From assembly GCA_030141605.1 (NCBI GenBank), contig JAQGDQ010000164.1:401281-465280 (forward strand): a DNA stretch of 64,000 nucleotides, read 5' to 3'. This DNA is from Tubiluchus corallicola. Its lineage: Eukaryota; Priapulida; Priapulimorpha; Priapulimorphida; Tubiluchidae. Below, one piece after another: positions 30,742 to 43,478 of this stretch (within the stretch, counting starts at the first letter, position 1; the number at the start of each line of letters is the position of its first letter). The translations under genes were made by a program, and so were the position numbers. The notes below the pieces were generated by a model, which was not told the DNA's origin, ran no database searches, and saw only the letters and a list, made by a program, of their open reading frames with translations.

Positions 30742-31439
30742 AAGAAACTGGCACAAAATTGACTGTTACATTATTTGACGACTACATGACAGTGTTTCAA
30801 GCAAATTTCTACGCCATACCACTACAGGAAACCATTTATAATTTGTTCCTTTGACAGACTATTATACGAGAGCATTTTTAACCTCTTTCTATGCCAAATC
30901 ATTACGCGTAAAAGCGTTTTCAACCCGGCTTTTACACCAATATCCGCAGCTTACTGGATAATGCTTCCTAGGCGTTTTCACAAACACTTGTGTCATCAGC
31001 AAAAAGCCAGCACATTTTTCCTGAAAGCATCATATAATCAATGCCATACTCGCTCAACCAAACCACGCTGATAAAGCGTATACACGATGTAGTCCTGTTC
31101 ACAATATATCGATCTGAAGCACTTTTGTAGAAATGTTGTACAATTCACAAAGAAGTCGTAATAGTTATTACATACATGTATAACGTACAAATGTAGAAAA
31201 CAGTTGCAAAGTAAAGCAAAGTTCTACAACTGATTGTGCAATTTCTTATCTGGTTTAATTTAATACTAATTTATTAGACTTTAATATAAACTAATCTAAA
31301 GTTCGTGGATCTGAAAGCTAGTTACAAATTACTATAAAGTGTGGCAGATTTCGTCTCTGATAAAAAATAACAAAGAAAAATTGGTAATTGAAAAAATACA
31401 TCAAAAGTATTCAACTATTCTACAATGAAACGTGACTTC

Positions 31440-31690
31440 TCGTTGTCACTCGCTGCTACCACCACCACTATCACTGCCAGGCACTTGTATTACCACCACC
31501 ACCGTCATCACTGTCGTTTTCGCCATTACCATCACTAGCAACATTTCACTACAGCTGATAACTAACTTAGGTTATCGTCATCCATCCAATCATCTACATC
31601 ACTACTACGAACACAATCACTGATTATTACCGCTGCCATTCTGCAGCTGTTGCCACTATCATCACTAATACCGTCATCATCAACATTTTA
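31440..31690. repeat. Degenerate trinucleotide-rich tract
   Basis: Interrupted CAC/ACC/ATC triplets (CTACCACCACCACTATCACT and similar) run over about 250 bases. The plus-strand open frame across it is a by-product. No coding signal was seen. Confidence 0.6.
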
Positions 31691-32379
31691 CCAACACAAA
31701 CGTCAGTGGCAGTGTGGTATAATAAAAACTGAAGACAACAGGTGAGATAAGCAAGAAACCCATGCAATGTTGGTGCTTTTTTGCAAATGAAGCCCTGTAA
31801 AACAACATCCCATGAAGCCTTGTATAAAACGTACTTATTATACATAAATGATCTATTGTTACTCCTCAATGTCACATAAAAGCTAATGCCTCGCATCAAC
31901 TTGACTCCATAGCGTAGTAATCTCTGCGGTTTAATCACGCGGCCCTGCCGCTAATGATTTTAAACGGCTTTGTCATGCAATACTGCAAGTCTGATCAGAG
32001 CGGATGCAAGTATCAGCAATAGCACACGAAACAAACTCATCAGAACAGTTGTCGCACAACCGTGATCTTATGATGACTAGGATAAACTTTCAAAGAGAGC
32101 TCCGCGCTAATGAGAAAACGCATGTTTATTGGCATACGAGCAGGCAACAAGCTGGAAGGATGATGGAAATATGAGAGAAGTATGAGGACGGTTGATGGAT
32201 CAGCCGAACCATATTGATCGTCACTCGCTCATTCCAGTTTGTCGAGTGTATCATCAACCGGGATCATCAAACATATGATTAACTGTACATGGGGGAAATG
32301 TATTGTGAAACACTGCCGGATAGGAATGTTAACCAGAAAAAGATAAGAGGGTTTGATGAATGAACTCTCAGCCCTGGAG

Positions 32380-32720
32380 AGATAGTATTGTGTTGCTGCA
32401 TTGTCAGGCAGTGCAATCAAGGACAGAGAGGGTTTACAGAAAGAGAGGAGGAGGAGAAAGGATAGAGGGAGAGAGAAATAGGAGAGGAATGGCAAAAGAG
32501 GGGAGACTGGGCAGAGGAACAAAGAAGAGGAGGTAGGCAGAGAAATAAACAGGAAGAAGGGGGAAAGAGATCGAAAGAGAAAGACAAACATGGAGGATAT
32601 GCTGAGAAAAATGGAAGAAAAGGGGACGGAGGAAAAGAGGTGAGGTAAAGTGAAAGGCAGAGGGGAGTGAGTGAGTGAGAGAGAGACAGAGAGAGAGGGA
32701 GAGAGAAAGAGAGAGAGATT
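32380..32720. repeat. Purine-rich (GA/GGA) tract
   Basis: The plus strand is about 90% purine, ending in a (GA)n run near 32680-32718. The 120-codon frame on the opposite strand is Ser/Leu/Phe-rich only because of this composition. Confidence 0.85.
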
Positions 32721-32732
32721 TTTATTTAATCA

Positions 32733-32975
32733 GAAGTTTTATTTGCCTGTACTTGCAAGCATGAGACTAAAAACAGACTAAAACAAAAAAACTTGCAAAA
32801 ACGTATATACACATAGACCTATGTAAAAATGTATCAATAATAGCCACTTCACTAAAGTGGGTATATCCATACTGAATGAAGAGTTACGCATTTGTTCTTC
32901 ATCAGCCTAATAGTCAACTGAAAATAACAAATTTTATTTGTCTTTATTTGCAAGCACGAGACTAAAAACAGTCTA
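32733..32975. repeat. Direct duplication of about 45 bp
   Basis: TTTTATTTGCCTGTACTTGC then AAGCATGAGACTAAAAACAG (about 32737-32777) recurs with few changes at about 32935-32974. The copies are about 200 bases apart. Possibly a duplicated repeat end. Confidence 0.7.
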
Positions 32976-33342
32976 ATAGTCAATTGAGAAAAAAGAACAT
33001 CATCTAAGTCCATCAATAAACAGCTATAAATGAAAATTACAATGTCTCAGAGGAAATACACAGAGCAGTACATGACACGAATGAACAAATAAAATTGCAA
33101 TAGAAAAATTCCTTACTACTGCACTGTTACGAATGAACAGAACATGCTTGGCAGGCATGTACCGCACATCGTTGACATACGTTTTTGGTTATTTTTACAA
33201 AAAAATAAATAAATAAAAGTCGTCTGGTAAGTAATGATGCTCAAGACGACTACTAACCAGAATGAACTGCTCTTCTTGTTCGATGAAAAGTTTCTGTTTT
33301 ACCTGGACGCAAATACTTATATAGTAAAAGTTACCCTCCTGT

Positions 33343-33348
33343 TTTATT
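33343..33348 (-). terminator. Polyadenylation signal AATAAA of the cadherin gene
   Basis: AATAAA on the minus strand lies 53 bases past the TAG stop of the cadherin-like gene. That is a plausible position for a short 3' UTR. Confidence 0.55.
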
Positions 33349-33400
33349 GTGAAAAAGTAGCCACTATTAAACATACTATTAAACTATGTATGTAGACAGT

Positions 33401-35299
33401 CTATTCAGTTCTTAAAAGATTTATGATTAGCAGGACAATGATGACTAACATCACACCTCCCACAGCTGCAAGCAACATGGTGCCGTAGAACTTTCGACTG
33501 GAACCGTCATCGCTTTGCGTTTCTTCATTTTTAACAGCTCCCACAGAAAGACGTCGCAACGAGCGAGATTTAACCAACGTTACGACGACTCTAGCATAAC
33601 TGCAACGTTTATCTTCGTACAGTTCTTCATTTGGCTCATTACACGCTACCACATTGATATCAACCACTTTATCAGTGGCGTTCACTACACTGAGTTTCGT
33701 ATAAACCTCTCCCTCTTTGTCGATTAAGAAATCACTGTTAGGGGGTAGCAGCTTGTATTGCAGATATGCGTTAGGATTTCCAACAATATGAGCTTTAAAG
33801 TTAGCGACACCTCTGTTAGGGCGGACGACGGTGCCACCCTTTTTGTCAATAGTTGCTGTAAAGAGACCTTGTTGAAATTTTGGGTTTCTGCTGTTTGTTC
33901 TTATCAACTGAATATCTAGACTTGCTTCATCAGAAAATTTTCCATCATCAGCTTTAAGTACAAATGAGAAATGGTCCACACTACTTTTAAGGAAATCTTC
34001 AACTGTCCTCAACATGCCAGTAGAACTCACTGTCAGCACAAGTTTCTCACTAACCGTCTTTGGTCTTATATGGTATTTGATTTCATTTCCATCACGATCT
34101 GATGCAGAAACATAGCCAATGCTACTCCCATTGGGCATGGTGTCCATTAAACGTAAAAAATAAGTTTTCTTGTCAAAAATTGGTTTATGGTTATTAATAC
34201 AGCAGATTGTAATGTGTACAGATGTTGTAGTATAGGCAGTGTGATCAGAAAGTAACACAGCTCTGACTAAAATTAAATATTCAGCAAAATCTGTACCAGT
34301 ATCCTGTGAACACACTTTATTTTCTACTGTCATGTTACCCAAAACATGGTCAATATGAAACAAAGACTTATCTCCAGCAGGGTCATACTCTAATGCCGGT
34401 AAACTGTAACGGATTTCATGATCTAACGAAGTATCATAGTCAACAGCACGTATTTTTTTAGGCTTTATATCTAATTTCATACGGCTGCTACTGTTAAATG
34501 CACTGCAGTTTGCCATGCCTTGGTAAGGTGAATCAAGAAATACAGGTTTTTGCATAACATCAGTGACAGTGATTTTAAGGGTTGTGGAATCTGACAAAGG
34601 AATGTCACCTCCATCATGAACTTTTGCTATAACTGTGAAATTTTTCAGTACTTCATAGTTCAGCTTATGTTTCAATTTAACATGGCCTTCCCTCATATCT
34701 GGGATTTCAAGGTAGTGAGAATACAGACCAGGTTCTAGTGAGTAAAACACAAGATTATTTGGTGACTCATAATCTTCATCAGTTGCTGTTAAAGTAAAAA
34801 ATGTTTTCCCAATTTTCTCAAATTCTGGTATTGTCTTTGTATATTGCCAGGATTTTATAAATTTCGGTGCATTGTTATTAACATCTCCAATATAGACAAG
34901 TGTTTTAAAAGTTGATGTTTCTGTGCTGCCATCCGCTGCTTCATGATTGCAGACTATGTCCATTCTCACTGGGAGATGATCCAAGGGATTTTCTTTGCTA
35001 CTGATCCAGTCTTGAATATTTATAATAGGAAAAATGTACGAGTAGGACTCGGTAAAGTTTGTGCTCACATTAAAAATTTGTTCTTCACTTGTTTCCTTTA
35101 CATTGAGAAAGACCTTTCCATATGCTTCCCAATGTATCAATTTTACCTCTGTGTCAGAAGTTATATTTTCACGTACATAGATGGCTATAGGTCCATTTAT
35201 TCCAAGATTACTACAAGATGTACAGCAAAGTGGTCCAAACACAAGACAACCTGAGATGATGATGAAAAACACATTCAAGTTTTTCTTAGTAGAGTCCAT
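33401..35299 (-). CDS. Cadherin-repeat single-pass membrane protein, intronless CDS, 632 aa
   Basis: A cell-surface protein with cadherin ectodomains, presumably for Ca2+-dependent adhesion or recognition. Residues 1 to about 28 form a signal peptide (VFFIIISGCLVFGPLCC core). Cadherin signatures: DVNNNAP 139-145, TATDED 171-176 and LNYE 213-216 (repeat 2); DVMQKP 247-252; DYD 287-289 (repeat 3); INNHKP 368-373, SASDRDG 398-404 and DDG 451-453 (repeat 4). Diverged folds probably precede and follow these. About nine N-glycosylation sequons are present. A membrane span at about 605-629 is followed by only a few residues (ending LLRTE), so there is no catenin-binding tail. The start is firm: an in-frame TGA lies two codons upstream. 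Several Ca2+-ligand positions are altered. Closest in type to protocadherin/cadherin-related proteins; the orthologue is not resolved. Confidence 0.9.
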   Translation of the reverse strand: MDSTKKNLNVFFIIISGCLVFGPLCCTSCSNLGINGPIAIYVRENITSDTEVKLIHWEAYGKVFLNVKETSEEQIFNVSTNFTESYSYIFPIINIQDWISSKENPLDHLPVRMDIVCNHEAADGSTETSTFKTLVYIGDVNNNAPKFIKSWQYTKTIPEFEKIGKTFFTLTATDEDYESPNNLVFYSLEPGLYSHYLEIPDMREGHVKLKHKLNYEVLKNFTVIAKVHDGGDIPLSDSTTLKITVTDVMQKPVFLDSPYQGMANCSAFNSSSRMKLDIKPKKIRAVDYDTSLDHEIRYSLPALEYDPAGDKSLFHIDHVLGNMTVENKVCSQDTGTDFAEYLILVRAVLLSDHTAYTTTSVHITICCINNHKPIFDKKTYFLRLMDTMPNGSSIGYVSASDRDGNEIKYHIRPKTVSEKLVLTVSSTGMLRTVEDFLKSSVDHFSFVLKADDGKFSDEASLDIQLIRTNSRNPKFQQGLFTATIDKKGGTVVRPNRGVANFKAHIVGNPNAYLQYKLLPPNSDFLIDKEGEVYTKLSVVNATDKVVDINVVACNEPNEELYEDKRCSYARVVVTLVKSRSLRRLSVGAVKNEETQSDDGSSRKFYGTMLLAAVGGVMLVIIVLLIINLLRTE

Positions 35300-37426
35300 G
35301 ATTCACCAAAATAACAAATTTTAATGTTGTAATTTGAAAAAAGTTATTTAACATATTCTTCAGGTTCATGCATCAGTTTCATAGTTATGTTACAAGCCAA
35401 TTGTTAAAACAATCAAGATATAACTAGCTGACTAAAATTCATTCTACAGGCTTTGAATTACTTTTCCAATCAAATAAAGAACTGATTGTTAAGACAATAG
35501 ATAACTTACAGTGACTAGGAACTTATTTGACAAGAACCATGATGTCACAATACAACATAGGTTCTTGGTGTATTGATAACATATTCTGATGCCAACAAAA
35601 CTGCCAAGGCAACTACCCAAACATCACTCAGAAACACAGAAAGATGCAGAATATTCTTTAACAAGCTTTAGTATGCCATTTTTACATTCCCAATTCAGTA
35701 GAGTAAAACAATATCCTAATCTTAAAATAGCAGACACGGTGCACTCTTAAAATTTAACTTCTGTGCATTCTAAACAAACTAAAAAGTAACTCGCGATAAA
35801 ATTTAATTCTCAATTTCCTTATACACGGTCTAATGCGCCAAGTTAGGGCAATGCAGGGTTAGCTTGTTGCTGAGAAAATTAAGATTTGTGAGGAAGCATT
35901 CTGTCATTTCAATCACAAAAACTTTTTAAACACTTGCTTACTCTAAAGACTTACTTTTCTTACTAAAAATTGCATTGCTGTGCCAAAATTATTTGAAGAA
36001 TTCACAAAATTTGTCCAACATATGTACAGATCTATAGGTAAACTTCTGGCCTAAATATTCATGAAACAAATTTCAAAGTCTTGTGAAAGTAAATATGATA
36101 ACTAGATGATAAACAGAGCACAATAGTAAATGACCTAAATCTTCTCTTTACTCATAACTTTCAAGAACAAGTTTGGAATGAAATCATTATTCAGCCTTTA
36201 ATCATAAGAAAAACCTGATTATGAAGTTTACTAACATTCTTAGCATTAAATGACATTTTTTCTTTTCTTTGTTGAGGCTGACCAACCCTATCGCTGTTAA
36301 TTTGATTGAAAAATAACTTAAATAACACAACCATAACATCAAAATTTGACAATTCTTAGTTTTGGCCTATAAAACGAAATCATATTTACATAGGGTTATG
36401 TAAACATGTACATGCACGCAAATATGTTAGATAACACGGGAAAGCTATTTATTATGGTGTCGCTTCCTAAAACCCCGTTTCGGATCAATTCAATGATATT
36501 TAGTAATAAACAATGTCCACTTTAGCACAAACATTCCATGATTACACCTACCACTAGCCTCGTAATACTCCAAAGCTGTATTTACTGGACTGGAGGAATG
36601 TCAAACAACCTTAACCTTACTATAAAACCTGTTTTTGCTCAGTCACTCATTGAGTTAACATTCTATTACCATCCTATTCTGTAATCACTAGTTACCATAA
36701 TTTATGATACAGCTATAATATCATCCCGATGAAGCAGATCTGTTTCTCATAACAGGAAATGACATCAATCGTGACAGCTTGAAAGCCCTAAACGAATGAT
36801 TCACAGTTTTTCCTTGCAGCCATGATTTACAAACAACCCCTCAACGCATAGTTGTTACAGATGAACATTTGTTCAGGGATTGCTCAGGTTTAAATCTCTT
36901 ATTTATTACCCCATGAGACGACAAAAAGAAATAATTACTCCCCTCTCTAAATTGATTAACAAGTATGAGAGCTATGTCAGCTAAAGTAAACACAGCAGAG
37001 ACTAGCATAATGGCATTCTATGTTGGGTACAGTATGTACGTTTGCGTGCACTGGAGAAAAAGGTATTTGCAATCAATAAGGCATGACAAGGCAAGGTGCC
37101 TAAACATCTCCGTCGAACAAGAATGAGTTTTTCGTTTTAAAAGTACACATTCGAACTCTCGTGCTAAAACAAAAATTATTAAAAAGTGACACGTTTCATG
37201 CACTAATGCAATTCTGATTTCGGTAGTCTGTAATAGCTATACGGATACAGGTTCGCTAATAAAAAAAGTTAACAGGAAGAGAAAACTGCTGAAGCAAAGC
37301 ATCCCTGTCCAACTAAAACTCAAAACTTCTAACGCCGGTTCAAGGCAACATACAGTAGGCGACCGCCAATTTAGTATTAATTATTCGCAACAGATTTCTA
37401 AACTTTACCTTATAAGGCAGTTACCT

Positions 37427-37665
37427 GATTGTATGAGTCACAGCATACTGCTACTATTCCAAAGCTTACATTTCCGCTGCAAAGATCTTATCCACTGTGT
37501 GAAAATAATGAACAGCAAACCGGCAGGTAAAAATCCAGGTGTTTTCTGCAGCACACTACACACACCTAGACATGGAAGTCTACAGCTACGAAAGGACAGC
37601 AGGCCACAGTCTGTACACACCCACAGCAAGAATAAACAGCATGCACAATCGCGCGCATGCGCACT
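37427..37665 (-). promoter_or_regulatory. Candidate promoter/first exon with palindromic NRF1 site
   Basis: GCGCATGCGC at 37653-37662 is a perfect NRF1 core within a CpG-richer patch (37.2-37.9 kb). On the minus strand, a good donor (CAATCAG|GTAACTG) follows at about 37427. A 5'-UTR exon starting below the NRF1 site and splicing toward the cadherin gene or the PMCA first coding exon is conceivable. No transcript evidence is available. Confidence 0.3.
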
Positions 37666-38529
37666 AGCTATATCCACCTGAAAAAGCTCGCATCAGTCAA
37701 TAACAAGAATGTCTGTTCTTGGGTTTTGAACATCACAGCCTGGCGCAAGTCAGTGATAAAACCACAGAAAAAATTCGCACAACCATTATGGAACTACCGA
37801 GTTTGCAGAAATAAGCAGTAGTGATGCAGCGATGGGAAGAGTAAACGCCGTCTCTGCTGTACCTACAATACCAAAAGCGCCGCAAAATCTCCAGGCATAA
37901 ATACCAGATAAAGCTGTTGTTAAAACAATACTGTACTTATAAATAGTCTAATATAGATTATAAAACAAAAGATAAAATAGTTTTTTAGGATACTCACATT
38001 GTAACATTTTTTGCCAGTAAGTTGTGTAACAAAGTAAAAAACCTCAAATCAATTTTCACCAAAAATTAACTGCTCACAGCAGCATGTACCGCACATACTG
38101 CTATGCCTACTACACATTAAATAAAAAAGATCTCAATAATAAATTCATCAATTGTTTGATTGCAAGTGGTCATGTGCAGATAAGCAAAAACTCGTTTAAC
38201 TTATTTTAACTTGACTACCATAACTTTAAAAGTCCCTTTCCGTATTCTTATAATGAATTTAGGTAACTATCAAAAGTAAATATTTCACCATCTGCTATTA
38301 GTGGGTTTGCAGGCATTTAGTACTATCCATCTTACCACAAAAAAATAATAATCTTTGTTTAAAGTCAGCTTTTTGAGTCAACAATTAACTTAAGCTCTGA
38401 AGAGCCTTTGGGCTGACTGTAAACAACAACCTACAACTACATAACAGAGATTATTATTACCCCACTTTTACCCTAAATACTACACATCAGGCAGGGCAAC
38501 AGCAGGTACCATTTTTAAAGTCATTGGTA

Positions 38530-38605
38530 TTACTGGCCTCTGTATCGAATTCACGACCTCCCAGACGAAAAGCCAATGCGTTACCACTAGACCAAACCGT
38601 CTGGT
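38530..38605 (-). repeat. tRNA-derived SINE
   Basis: Minus strand: TTTGGTCTAGTGGTAACGC (A box) and GGTCGTGAATTCGATAC (B box) with tRNA spacing. The head resembles a Glu/Lys-type tRNA but does not fold completely. 35.4-38.4 kb has no recognised gene apart from the promoter candidate. Confidence 0.5.
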
Positions 38606-38791
38606 CAAAAATAACAATGACATTGACTACAACAATGATATTTATTTAAACTTAACTTTAACGTCAACCATCAAAGAAACCTCAAATTTTTGCTAACTTC
38701 AGTCGTCAACTAAACCTGCAGAACAATAATTGCTATTACCTGCAGATTACTTTAAGAAACATTAAACAATGGCATCATTTTTAAGTCTGTG

Positions 38792-38862
38792 GTATTACCC
38801 AGCCAGAGAATTGAACCCACAATCTTACACAAAAGTAAGCATGTTACCACTGTAGATTACAC
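38792..38862 (-). repeat. tRNA-derived SINE
   Basis: Minus strand: CAGTGGTAACATGCTTAC (A box) and GTGGGTTCAATTCTC (B box). It is the second SINE head within 300 bases. The nearby plus-strand sequences TTTTTAAAGTC and TTTTTAAGTCTG suggest the same family. Confidence 0.5.
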
Positions 38863-38958
38863 AAGCAACAGTGGTACAAGTAGATGTACAATAATAGCAC
38901 ACTGCTATGCCTAGGCCCAAAATAGCATGGGTCCAATAACTTCAAATTCAGTTTGCAG

Positions 38959-39531
38959 TAAGGATGTTAAACAACACAAATTTGGCGATACGATAACGAT
39001 AATCCACTTTTTAGACGATACGATACAATACGATAAATTATTTCGAAGGATAAAAACAATACTGAAGTTAGAAAATGTATGCAACAACAGAAAAATATCT
39101 CTAATAATTAAACCATTCATGTAACCTTAACGTGACTACGACGAAATTTTCTGCTTCGTTGTTATAACGATTCATAAATAAGTAAGCTGCGATGGATACA
39201 TAGATTACTACGATATAAAGATTTATCTATGGGAGCTGCACAATTACACATGTCCGAAACGATGACACCAAAAATATGGTACACGCTACTCGGCATCTGC
39301 GAGTCTGCATGATTCAGAATCAAAATAAAGATAACCGCTATTGTAAAGCGAAAGTGTAACTCCATACGTCTGACAAGCTTATAATTTTAAATAATTCTTT
39401 TATCCACTGTTTTGCTTAATTCCTGTAAGAAAATTGAAAAGCAAAGTGAAGTAATTTTATAAAGGCAAGCGATAAAAGACAAAATACGATACGATAATTA
39501 TTGATACGTATCGTTATCATTAACATCCCTA
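38959..39531. mobile_element. MITE family M2 (CGATA-rich, hAT-like), copy 1
   Basis: Starts TAAGGATGTTAA and ends TTAACATCCCTA, an inverted repeat of about 12 bp with one mismatch. Both subterminal regions are full of CGATA/TATCG motifs (GCGATACGATAACGATAATC; ATTGATACGTATCGTTATC). A second copy lies at 43479-43912. Flanking 8-mers agree only in part, so the target duplication is eroded or absent. No transposase. Confidence 0.7.
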
Positions 39532-40707
39532 CATCTCAGAACAACGAAGCCAATTCATAGAGGACAGAGCAACCCTGTGCAAGCATCACAGGAAGTGGAC
39601 CACCAACAAATTTATAAAATTCTCATTTTCAATGAAATATTATGAACGCCAAAATTGACTTCAAACAAATAAAGACATTTTTTATTACAATTTCACTGCA
39701 ATTGGTAATTTTATATCAAACAACAGAAGCCAATCTTACAGGAATGGAGTCAAAATATGTGGATTCCGGTAACAAGTAGACAGGACATCAGGCTAAAGTT
39801 CTCTAAGGTATTAAACTGCAAATCTCAAATCACAATGAAATGCATCAAATCCTGATCTTTTATTTCTGCAACAAAGTTATGTCCCTCATTTCATGTCAGT
39901 CGAAATGCACCATGTGATGGACGGCAACATCGACGTTTTAGCTAAAAGCTTTTTATAGATTTGGACAAAACGTGTGTGCATGCAAATGTCGTAGATTTTT
40001 GTTTGTCTGTATGACTCAGTAACTTTCGCCAGCAGCCACCATGAATTTACAATCAACAAATTGCACAAAATCGCTAACTTAACAGTTTCTGGTAACCAAA
40101 CTATTGGTCACAAATCAACTGCATTAGGATGTCTATTTCTTCAGTTGCTAGATGGCAGCATAACAGGAATTATAAGAATCTGATGCCAGAGAGGTACAAA
40201 CATTTGTATCCGTGCTATTCCTTATGCAATTTCTTGATGATAAATGTTTTAATGATTCAAGTAAGTATGATGAGGCATATTAGTACGACAGTAGTTCCAC
40301 TTATCGACGTGCAGTATCTATCCACAAATGCCGACGTAGTGCATCAAATGCTTAGAAGTACACCAGTCATTCGTTGCCAGTAAGCCATTTCAGTTTTGCT
40401 ATGTACATACGCATTTGAAGTTTTGAGCTATAGGTCAAAGGCTATGGTCCCCTTAGCCTACATCTCACAGACAGGACTTGTACGAACTAGTGTTACCTTT
40501 ACATGGCTGTAACTACTTGATCACACCTAGAACCACCTTTGAAATTTCAACAGTACAGCAACATGCAGCGTAAGTTTTTTGGACAGAACTTAATAACATG
40601 TAAATGTTAGCATCAGATAAGCTGATGACTAATGTTAATATAAATCTAACACGACACTTAACCTAATATTATGACTAAACAGCAGAAACAGTCAGTGTAA
40701 GTAAACA

Positions 40708-40803
40708 TCCCTTCAGGGCCAGACTTCAACAACAATAACAGCCTCAACAGGGCCAGGCTTCAACAACAATAACTGCTTCAACAGGACAAGGCTTCAACAA
40801 TGG
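40708..40803. repeat. 34-bp tandem repeat, about 2.6 copies
   Basis: The unit begins CAGGGCCAGRCTTCAACAAC and continues AATAACWGCYTCAA. Starts are at 40714, 40748 and 40782. No coding frame is indicated. Confidence 0.85.
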
Positions 40804-42821
40804 GTCCATATACACGAACCAGTTGCTAATGTTTCTAGGTAGTAGGTACCAACAACCTTGACCTTTTAACGATCATCATCAATCATTGGCAATCACTGGA
40901 AAAGGCATATTCCACTGTGTTTATTTTGCAATAACAAAAAGAGATTGCTTGAATCTGGTTTCCAGGTTTTGACTGGGACTGAGAAAATGATAGCACATCA
41001 TCATATGGTATCCAAGGACTGGACATGCTTGTTTGAATGATTTTGGAATGAGGCAGCAAATCTCTAAAGAACACCCAAATTTTTGATATGCTGTGCTTCG
41101 CGAAGCAAAGTGCAATGCTCGCAAAGGAAAGTCATACATGTGAGATTAACTACTGTTTCGATACACATGCCAGCTAATTGATCCCTTACCCTGAATCATT
41201 CATCTTAATCCTGGCTCTTCTTCCAAATATTTCCCAGTGGGCAGTAAAATTCAGTAAAACTGCAGCCATCAATAATAATTTAATATCCTACGGAGGATTA
41301 GCCATGTCGTGTTTCACGAAGACAACTGTAAGAAACATTATTCTATACTATAATCCTAGTGCAACAAACCATAATCCGAATTCGACATTTCTGAAGTTCT
41401 GATTGCATAGATTAACACAAATGGAATGTTTTTACAACTGCAAATACAAAATTGAAATATTTGCACCAATACGGAATGGTGGCTCAATGTATGTTCAACC
41501 AAAGAGGTAAAGCAATAGCAAATCTGTCTTCTAAATGAATGAGTGAAGGCATATATGCATGCCAGAAATCAGCATTCGAGGAGGCCTACTCAAGAACGAC
41601 GTACGTGGAGAGACTCGAGCCTGGCCAGACAAATCTAGACTATAAATAGCAAAGTTGCAGTCCTGTACCAACATTGCAAAATTTCGGCCTGCAATGTGTT
41701 AAATTACATTAAAAAATGCAAATGAACTAAAATTAAATTCTCGAAGTGAGAGGAAATCTTTCCAATAAATCAACAAGCGAGATTTCTTAAAATCTTCACT
41801 TTCACTCCTACCTTTGTAGAAATACATCCGACAAACACTGCGATTTCCAGTTCGTAATGTGCGTTTAATACTGTTTACACTAATGTAAAATCAACTAAGA
41901 ACATTTTACTACTAACATTTAAACATCAAAAAATTCCCTTACCTTTCTCTGTAAGCCCGCTACTGTAATTTCTTCATTTCCTGAGACACACAAATCTGAA
42001 AACGAAAATGTTATTAGCAAACAAATATCAACTAACTGCAACAATGAGGATAAAAATTGAATGGCAAAATGCCAGCAAAAATTTTAAGCGAGTTTTTTTA
42101 ACAGGAATAGTTTAAACAGTTTTCATTCAATCGCAATTTTCAGTAGCATACACACGACACTCGTGCAATTTTCTATTGAAAGATATGAAGCCATTGTTTC
42201 ACAGCTTCAAGTGTAATAAAACATTGCAAAAAGTTGATTGACAAAAGTTGAGTGACCAAGACTGTCTCAGTGATGATCACATGGTTTTGATAACAAAAAA
42301 TAAAAAGTTGACTAAAAAAGCTGGGTTACTATAAAACACTAACAATTTTCGGCAAATAAAAAATGTTAGTGAACAAAGGTCGATAATGCGTAAACTTGAG
42401 ACATAAACACTCTGGGTTGAAAATTTCTCTTCATGGTTTCCATACTGACTCTGGCTGTTTACCTCGCTGAGAAAAGGTACACATACAATTGAATGTGGCA
42501 AACACACCTCTGTTGGTCCAGTGGCTCTTCCTAATGGCATCGCCAAATTGTATAAAAAACTATCCGCTATTAAACACAGTGTTCAGGACTGCAAATGTTA
42601 TAGCAAAATTTTACAGTGTGAACAGCTGCAGAAAGCATTCAAACTCTGAAGAATACCTTGGTAAGAACTTGATAAATGTAACACCGATATAATGCTAGAC
42701 AAACAAGAGATGGCAGGAAAATGGCAGGCACTCAACACGGAGAAAAATGATTGTAGAAAGAACACAGTGAAAGTACACTATTTATTTATTTTGTTCTTAG
42801 TTCAGTTCAGTTCAGTCACGA

Positions 42822-43047
42822 GTCTCAAACATTTTTGTGTCAATATGAGCAGCTAGAAAAAAATCGCCACTTAGCTGAAAAAACGTACTTAATGCCCACA
42901 AACTTTGCCACACTTTTTAACTATATCACTGAGTAATTGTTGAAAAAACGTTAAAAGTTTATGTATATTAAATGTTTTTTCTTTTCCAACCAAGAAACTT
43001 TTTTTTCAAGCTGCTCACCTTGATACAAAAAGGCTTGAGGTTTGACA
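42822..43047. mobile_element. Foldback/MITE-like element
   Basis: The left arm 42822-42854 (GTCTCAAACATTTTTGTGTC, then AATATGAGCAGCT) is inverted at 43009-43047 with a few differences and indels. The interior is AT-rich. A GTTCA run (TTCAGTTCAGTTCAGT) precedes it. The element encodes nothing. Confidence 0.55.
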
Positions 43048-43478
43048 CTTACATTACATGCATAGTCCTATAAATGGGGTTTTTCTTTGCACAGGTTGCA
43101 ATGGTATTAAGAAATAAAAAACATTAATTAATCAATAGAAAATATAGGAAAATACCGTAATTAATGTTAAATAAAATCATGATTGTAAAAGCTTGATTAG
43201 AATTAAAAAGAAAATACAATACAATACAGTTAATGACTATTTATAAACAGTTCCACAAGATTCTTTTAACTGCTTTGAAATTTGTGACTTTAATTAATTC
43301 AGTTTTAATTGCTTTCTTGCATTACAAGCTAGGCAAATGTAAAGTTTATATTTACTTTCCTGTACATCCTTTTTAGGCTTCATTTTCTGTAAAAATAGTA
43401 GGACTACTTGCAGAAAAGATGCTGCAGATAAAAAAATCAATAATCTTATTTATAGTAACACCTTCTAATATAAAGGAG

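Noticed and set aside
32229-32591. 120-codon minus-strand frame rich in Ser, Leu and Phe
   Set aside because: It is the antisense of a purine-rich tract, with no domain or splice context.
33515-35254. Plus-strand frames of 70 and 103 codons
   Set aside because: They are antisense shadows of the cadherin-like coding sequence.
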